Below, one piece after another: positions 59,730 to 64,000 of a stretch of 64,000 nucleotides of DNA. Positions within the stretch are counted from its first letter, which is position 1, and every line of letters starts with the position of its first letter. The stretch spans positions 1 to 64,000 of the forward strand of contig CAZBLH010000003.1 in the NCBI GenBank assembly GCA_964492775.1. The letters run 5' to 3'. Source of the stretch: WRDS01 sp964492775. Its GTDB lineage: Bacteria; Actinomycetota; Coriobacteriia; Anaerosomatales; PHET01. The notes under the pieces are model-generated. The model made no database searches and was not told the origin of the DNA. It worked only from the letters and a program-made list of their open reading frames with translations. The position numbers and the translations under genes are program-made.

Positions 59730-60715
59730 GGGCGCCGCCCTTTGCGGCGAGCTCGCTCGGCAAGCGCGATCCTAAGCGGTTGCACGATGCCTTTGACCCG
59801 GTTCGCAGCCCGGATCACCGAATCCCCGGCGCGCCTGCCGAACACGCGGTAGACGCCGGCCTTGAAACGCCTGGCCTGGGCATCCGTGTACTCGGCGACG
59901 GTCGTGCCGTCCTCCTCGAGCTGACGAATGCGCTCACGGAACCGCTCGATCGACTTGGTGGCAAGCGCCTTCTCGCGCTCGCCGAACGTCCCGTCGGCAG
60001 AGAGTTCCTCGAGAATGTCGATGTAGGACAGGAACGACGGAATCGGGTCCTCATTCATCCGGCCGGACAGCTCCATCGTGTACAGGTAGATGTGCTCGGG
60101 CACGTAGCGGTGCCTCGCGCCAGCCGCGAGCGCGCGCAGCCACAGGTCGTAGTCCTCGCAGCGCACGTGAGGCCGAAAGCCACCCAGGCGCTCGAGAGTG
60201 CTACGACGGATCGTGGCCGCGCCACCAAAGATCCAGCAGTCCTCGATGAGATCGTCGACCGTGAGTGAGAGCGAGCGCAGATACTTCGGGTCGTTCAGAG
60301 CCTCTCGCCGGGTGCCGTCTGGGTAGACCTTGTAGCCCGTCGCCGAGTAGATGTCGTAGCCCGGCTCCGCATCGATTGCGCTCGAGAGCACCGAGAGCGC
60401 GTCAGGAGTCAGGGCGTCGTCAGCGTCAATCTTCGTGACGAACTCCCCGCAGGCGACGGCCGCTCCCGCCTGGCGCGCTCCCGCACATCCGGCGTTTCGC
60501 TGCGTGAGCACGCTCACTCGCTGGTCGGTGCGCTCCCACCCGCGCGCGATCGACAACGTGTCGTCCGCCGAGCCGTCGTCGACCACGATGAGCTCGAAGT
60601 CCCGGCAGCTCTGCGACAACACGCTTTCGACTGCCCGCGCAAGCGTCCCTGCGGCGTTGTACGCGGGCATTACCAGCGAGAAGCGCGGCGAGGAGCCGTG
60701 GTCGGATGCGGTCAC
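59726..60715 (-). CDS. Glycosyltransferase family 2
   Basis: 329 aa, GT-A fold: FSLVMPAYNAAGTLARAV, IVVDDGSADDTLSIAR, KIDADDALTPDAL and HVRCEDYDLWLRALAAGARHRY. The last motif is shared nearly word for word with the gene at 58803, pointing to recent duplication. The basic C-terminus (IRAANRVKGIVQPLRIALAE) may be an amphipathic membrane helix. GTG 60715 overlaps the ligase-like gene stop (GTGA). Confidence 0.9.
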   Translation of the reverse strand: MTASDHGSSPRFSLVMPAYNAAGTLARAVESVLSQSCRDFELIVVDDGSADDTLSIARGWERTDQRVSVLTQRNAGCAGARQAGAAVACGEFVTKIDADDALTPDALSVLSSAIDAEPGYDIYSATGYKVYPDGTRREALNDPKYLRSLSLTVDDLIEDCWIFGGAATIRRSTLERLGGFRPHVRCEDYDLWLRALAAGARHRYVPEHIYLYTMELSGRMNEDPIPSFLSYIDILEELSADGTFGEREKALATKSIERFRERIRQLEEDGTTVAEYTDAQARRFKAGVYRVFGRRAGDSVIRAANRVKGIVQPLRIALAERARRKGRRP

Positions 60716-62556
60716 TGCGCCAGCATCTCCTCGGCACGCGTGATGTACGCCTCGGTGGCCGGATACGTGGCGCCAAGAGCCCGAGCACGAGCGATGCGCT
60801 CCGGCAGCGAGGCCGTATCACCCGTCACAATTGCGAGGTGCAGCTGCTCGGCGGCGAGGGAGGGCAAATCCGGGACAGCCTCCTCGGCGCGCTCGAGCAG
60901 GCCGCGCTCCCACGAGAAGTCGGTCTCGCCGAGCGACTCACCCTGACCCATGCCGAACGCCGCGAACTGCACCAGGTTAGGCGCGAAGCCGGTGATGTAT
61001 CCGGGAGCCGCATCCACGGAGGCACGCGCGGCGGCGAGTTCGTCCGAGGTCGCGGCGCCAATGAGCGCGAGATCGATCCGGCGGCGCTCGTTCAGCGGCT
61101 CACCGGGGATGATACGAGCCGCACGCTCGACGCGCGCGACGTCGTCGGCAAGGCTTCCCTGGCCGGCGATCTGGCCGGCATCAAGCCCGAAGCCGCGCCA
61201 CACGCCGTAGCCCCCGAGTGCGACCGCTAACACGAGCGCCACCCAGCGAAGCGCTCCAGATGCACCGAGCTCACGCTCACCCGCCGAAGAATGCGCTGGA
61301 GCAGCGATGGCAAACCCGCCGACGACGACGCCCAGCAGCCCTGAGGCAAAATGCACCGGTGTGACCATGAGCGAGAACAGGTACGCGGCGAAGCCGACCG
61401 CGAGACCGAGCCGCACGGTGTTCGCAGGTGAGTGAGGCGCCGGCGCAACCAACTCAGCCACTCGGCGAGTCCAGATCACGAGCAGTGCGACGAGAGCGGC
61501 CATGCCGAGCAACCCGAGGCGCGTGAGCGCCTCCCAGAGCAGCGAGTGCGGCGAGGGGGCGCTGAAGGCGGTCGGATCGCTACCGGCCCCCGCGATGTAG
61601 GCGAACACGCCGGGGTCGTACCGGTCGACCGCGAAGAACCGGTACCCTGCCGGGCCGAACCCGAGCACAGGCCGCTCGGCGACCATGCGCTGTGCGCCCT
61701 CCCAAAGGTACAGGCGCGTAGCCACTGTCTGCTCGGCGCCCGCGCCCTTCTCGGCATCGATGAGCCACGACCCCAGGGCCGGGACCTGCACCAGCACGAT
61801 CACCACGCACGCGAGTGCCAGGACCGCCGCCGCTGAGACGCGTAGCGCGCGGTGCCACGAAGTCGGCACGGGCAGCAGCTGCGGCCCCGCGACGCACGTG
61901 AGAAGCAACCCCATGCCGAGCATGAAGATCGCCGAGAGCCCCGCCGCCGCGTAGGCGAGGCCGAGCGCCATGCCGAGTGCCAGGAGGTCGTAGGCGAGCG
62001 GGCGCTCCGAGGTCCTCGCCAGGCCGAGCGACACGAAGATGAGCGGCGCGAGGGCGGGTACCGAGTAGGCCGGGCTGCCGAAGGTGGTCACGAAGCCCTG
62101 GGTCCAGCGCCAGACGACCATCACCGCGATCAGCGCCGCGCCGGCGTACACGGTCCAGCGCATCGCTTCGCGCGTGTGCTCGCCCAGCGGGAAGCATGCA
62201 GCTACGAGAAAGACCGCCGGGTACGCGAGCCATAGCACGCCCGGCATCTCCCCGTAGAGATCGAACAGCGCCTGCTGCACAGGAAAGACGTTGCTCGCGA
62301 GCGAGAAGGCAGCCACCGCGAGCAGCCCTGCGATCCCAGCAAGCACGGAGCGCCTCGGCAGGCGCAGACGCGGTGCGAGCCACGCGGCAGCCGCGATCCA
62401 CACCCCTGCTGTCACGAGATGCAGCGCCTGGGCGGCAGGCTGCGCCGGCAGGGTCACGACAAGCCATGCGCCAGGCGACAGGAACGCCGCGAGGACGAGC
62501 AGGGTGACGAGCCGGGGATCGAGACGCGGGCCGGAGTTGGACGGAGCTTTAGCCAT
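60712..62556 (-). CDS. O-antigen ligase/polymerase family membrane protein
   Basis: 614 aa, about 11-12 hydrophobic segments and a soluble C-terminal tail (about 470-614) with helical repeats. The Wzy_C region has RLYLWEGAQRMVAERPVLGFGPAGY followed by PSPHSLLWEALTRLGLLG. It differs clearly from the two plus-strand copies: no GNP-type motif is seen. It is the first gene of the minus-strand glycan operon, with ATG 62556 six bases after TAGAAT and no ribosome binding site (leaderless). Ligase, polymerase or PglL-type transferase cannot be separated by sequence. Confidence 0.85.
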   Translation of the reverse strand: MAKAPSNSGPRLDPRLVTLLVLAAFLSPGAWLVVTLPAQPAAQALHLVTAGVWIAAAAWLAPRLRLPRRSVLAGIAGLLAVAAFSLASNVFPVQQALFDLYGEMPGVLWLAYPAVFLVAACFPLGEHTREAMRWTVYAGAALIAVMVVWRWTQGFVTTFGSPAYSVPALAPLIFVSLGLARTSERPLAYDLLALGMALGLAYAAAGLSAIFMLGMGLLLTCVAGPQLLPVPTSWHRALRVSAAAVLALACVVIVLVQVPALGSWLIDAEKGAGAEQTVATRLYLWEGAQRMVAERPVLGFGPAGYRFFAVDRYDPGVFAYIAGAGSDPTAFSAPSPHSLLWEALTRLGLLGMAALVALLVIWTRRVAELVAPAPHSPANTVRLGLAVGFAAYLFSLMVTPVHFASGLLGVVVGGFAIAAPAHSSAGERELGASGALRWVALVLAVALGGYGVWRGFGLDAGQIAGQGSLADDVARVERAARIIPGEPLNERRRIDLALIGAATSDELAAARASVDAAPGYITGFAPNLVQFAAFGMGQGESLGETDFSWERGLLERAEEAVPDLPSLAAEQLHLAIVTGDTASLPERIARARALGATYPATEAYITRAEEMLAQ

Positions 62557-62640
62557 GTTCACATTCTACCGCACGAACAGGCGTTTTCGGGTATCGAGTG
62601 GTAACATGAGAAGGTTAGACTGGCCGGCTAGGAGTCGCCC
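62557..62640. promoter_or_regulatory. Divergent promoter region between two ligase-like genes
   Basis: Minus strand: TAGAAT (62568..62563) six bases before ATG 62556, implying a leaderless mRNA. Plus strand: TGG-TAACAT, an extended -10 at 62602..62607, about 34 bp before GTG 62641, which has its own AGGAG. Confidence 0.5.
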
Positions 62641-64000
62641 GTGTCCGCTGCCCATAAGACGTCCTGGATCGCGCTCCTGTGTGTGATGGTCGCCGTCCCC
62701 ACTGTCGTAGGCACTCTGCCGTTCGGGTACCAGTTCATGCTAAGCCCGTTCTCTTCCCCTGCAGTGCTTATCCTCGGAGTTGGAGCCGCAGTATCCGTCA
62801 TCGCCTGGGCCGTCGCGTGCCTTCGCGGAGAACTCGGATACCGACACCACTCGCTTATGCCCGTGGTGGGCATCTTCGCCCTGATGGCGGGCCTCTCCAC
62901 CCTCTTCTCGCTGGACCGCGACTACGCGTTCTTCGGCGACGGCGACGATCTGAACGGCCTCGCCGTGTACGTGCTCTGTGCTCTGCTTGTGCCCGTCACG
63001 GCCAGCCTCTGTTCGGGCTCACGGAGGATCCGGTCGCTCACGACCGCGGTGATCGCTTCGGGTGTAGTGGTGGGAGCTATCGCACTTCTCCAGCAGCTGT
63101 TCGGCGCTGACATCTTCCGCGAGATAGCCGCGGATCAAGTCGCCGAACTCGGCTGGCTGATATCGCAGGGCGCCTCGACTCTCGGCAACCCCGACTTCAC
63201 CGGCACCTTCCTCGTGGCGCCGGCAGTGCTCGCGATCGCCCGCGCAATCGCATCCGATACGCGCGATCCGGCCGCCGCAGCCGTCGAGATCGCCCCTGCC
63301 GCCGTCATCTCGGGGGCGCTCGTCCTGACGCTGACCCGCGGGGCATGGCTCGGCCTCGCAGCGGGCGTTGGAGTGCTGCTCGCGATCACCATCGTCCGCA
63401 GCGGCAAGTCGGCTGCGCACCTGCGGCGCGTGGCCATCGCCGGCGCCATCACCCTTGCTGCGGTACTCGCCCTCGGGGGCTCCGAGATCCTCCGGCGCTT
63501 CCGAGAGCTCGCCGAGGGCGGTCTCGCAGGGCTCGCCGGACGCACGATCATCTGGTCCGAGACGCTGCGCATGATCGCCGAGCGTCCCCTTTTGGGCACC
63601 GGCCCTGCTGCGTTCAGGCTCGGCTGGTACCAGGCACGCGAGGTTGCGGGCCTGATCGTCTCGGCTGACGCCTTCGCCACCGACGCGCACAACTACCCGC
63701 TCATGCTCGCGGCGACCATGGGCATCCCCGCCGCCGTCGCGCTCCTGTACGTGTGGATCCACGCGCTGGTGGACTCGAGGCGCCTCGTTTGGGGCGGCGA
63801 GGCCAAGGGGTCGATCGACTATCAGGGCTGGTGGGCCGCATCGCTCGCGCTTGCGGTCGCGCTTCTGACCGGCGTCGCCACCACGCCGGTGGTGCTACTG
63901 GTTTTCGTGGGGATTGGCGTGCTCCTGTCGCCTCTCGCGTCGCCTCCGGCCTCCTCCCCCGGCAGGCAAGCCGCGATTTCGTACCCGGCGGCCGCGATCG
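62641..64000 (+). CDS. O-antigen ligase/polymerase family protein, 3' end outside window
   Basis: Partial: 453 codons from GTG 62641 (AGGAG six bases upstream) to the right edge, open throughout. About 11 hydrophobic segments are visible. The Wzy_C region has GNPDFTGTFLVAP, LTRGAWLGL, then RTIIWSETLRMIAERPLLGTG and DAHNYPLMLAATMGI. It is closer to the gene at 53004 (GNPNQYST, ATRGTWIG) than to the one at 60712. Any C-terminal TPR part would lie beyond 64000. Confidence 0.88.
   Translation, partial: MSAAHKTSWIALLCVMVAVPTVVGTLPFGYQFMLSPFSSPAVLILGVGAAVSVIAWAVACLRGELGYRHHSLMPVVGIFALMAGLSTLFSLDRDYAFFGDGDDLNGLAVYVLCALLVPVTASLCSGSRRIRSLTTAVIASGVVVGAIALLQQLFGADIFREIAADQVAELGWLISQGASTLGNPDFTGTFLVAPAVLAIARAIASDTRDPAAAAVEIAPAAVISGALVLTLTRGAWLGLAAGVGVLLAITIVRSGKSAAHLRRVAIAGAITLAAVLALGGSEILRRFRELAEGGLAGLAGRTIIWSETLRMIAERPLLGTGPAAFRLGWYQAREVAGLIVSADAFATDAHNYPLMLAATMGIPAAVALLYVWIHALVDSRRLVWGGEAKGSIDYQGWWAASLALAVALLTGVATTPVVLLVFVGIGVLLSPLASPPASSPGRQAAISYPAAAI

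Noticed and set aside
1..64000. CRISPR arrays, insertion sequences, integrases or phage genes
   Set aside because: No regularly spaced repeats, transposase or integrase motifs, or target-site duplications were seen on either strand.

Overview
The window is a high-GC bacterial chromosome segment. Roughly the first 47.5 kb is read almost entirely from the minus strand, in tightly packed operons with ATGA/GTGA overlaps. The last 16 kb is a surface-glycan locus with genes on both strands. No phage, insertion sequence or CRISPR array was seen. Several genes suggest an anaerobic member of the Actinomycetota, perhaps a coriobacterium-like lineage (inference): a GlnR-like orphan regulator, a PdtaS/ANTAR pair, a class I (DhnA-type) aldolase, a tungsten aldehyde:ferredoxin oxidoreductase, an archaeal-type split glutamate synthase and an HdrBC-like protein. 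Firmicute-style T-box control is also present.

Layout. 1-3.5 kb: the 5' part of rpsA and polA. 3.5-10.9 kb: a nitrogen-assimilation operon, transcribed hdrBC-like > gltB1 (amidotransferase) > gltB2 (ferredoxin+FMN synthase) > gltB3 (GXGXG) > glnA > glnR-like > polA. Its leader carries three hairpins with hexanucleotide A-N-N-G loops, the last overlapping a strong intrinsic terminator, which is the layout of an ANTAR antitermination target. 11-14.6 kb: a LysE-type exporter, two doubtful small membrane ORFs, and the PdtaS-like kinase with the ANTAR regulator that could act on that leader. 14.6-26.2 kb: tRNA-Leu(CAA), a TetR regulator, an MFS exporter, a LOG protein, a class II aldolase, AOR, pfkA, accA/accD, class I FBP aldolase, a GNAT protein and nadE. 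26.5-36.6 kb: a trpB2 gene under a tryptophan T-box (specifier UGG, UGGC bulge), then a ten-gene histidine operon hisZGDCBHAFIE. 36.6-42.1 kb: dnaE, a YerC-like regulator, a membrane protein and an FAH-family enzyme. 42.2-47.5 kb: branched-chain genes cimA, ilvE, leuB and leuD with an embedded flippase-like membrane protein.

47.5-64 kb: a plus-strand block resembling the Campylobacter pglACDEF route to an undecaprenyl-linked diacetamido sugar, followed by an O-antigen-ligase-like gene. A minus-strand block follows, with a second ligase-like gene, three GT2 and one GT4 glycosyltransferases, and a fusion of a NodB polysaccharide deacetylase to a lipid-linked-oligosaccharide flippase. A third ligase-like gene runs off the right edge.

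The most interesting item is the proposed circuit of PdtaS/ANTAR regulator, triple-hexaloop leader and glutamate synthase/glutamine synthetase operon. A second layer may be formed by the GlnR-like protein and a GAAAC-N6-GAAAC box found both upstream of glnA and just upstream of the operon promoter. The NodB-flippase fusion and the HdrBC-glutamate synthase linkage are next.
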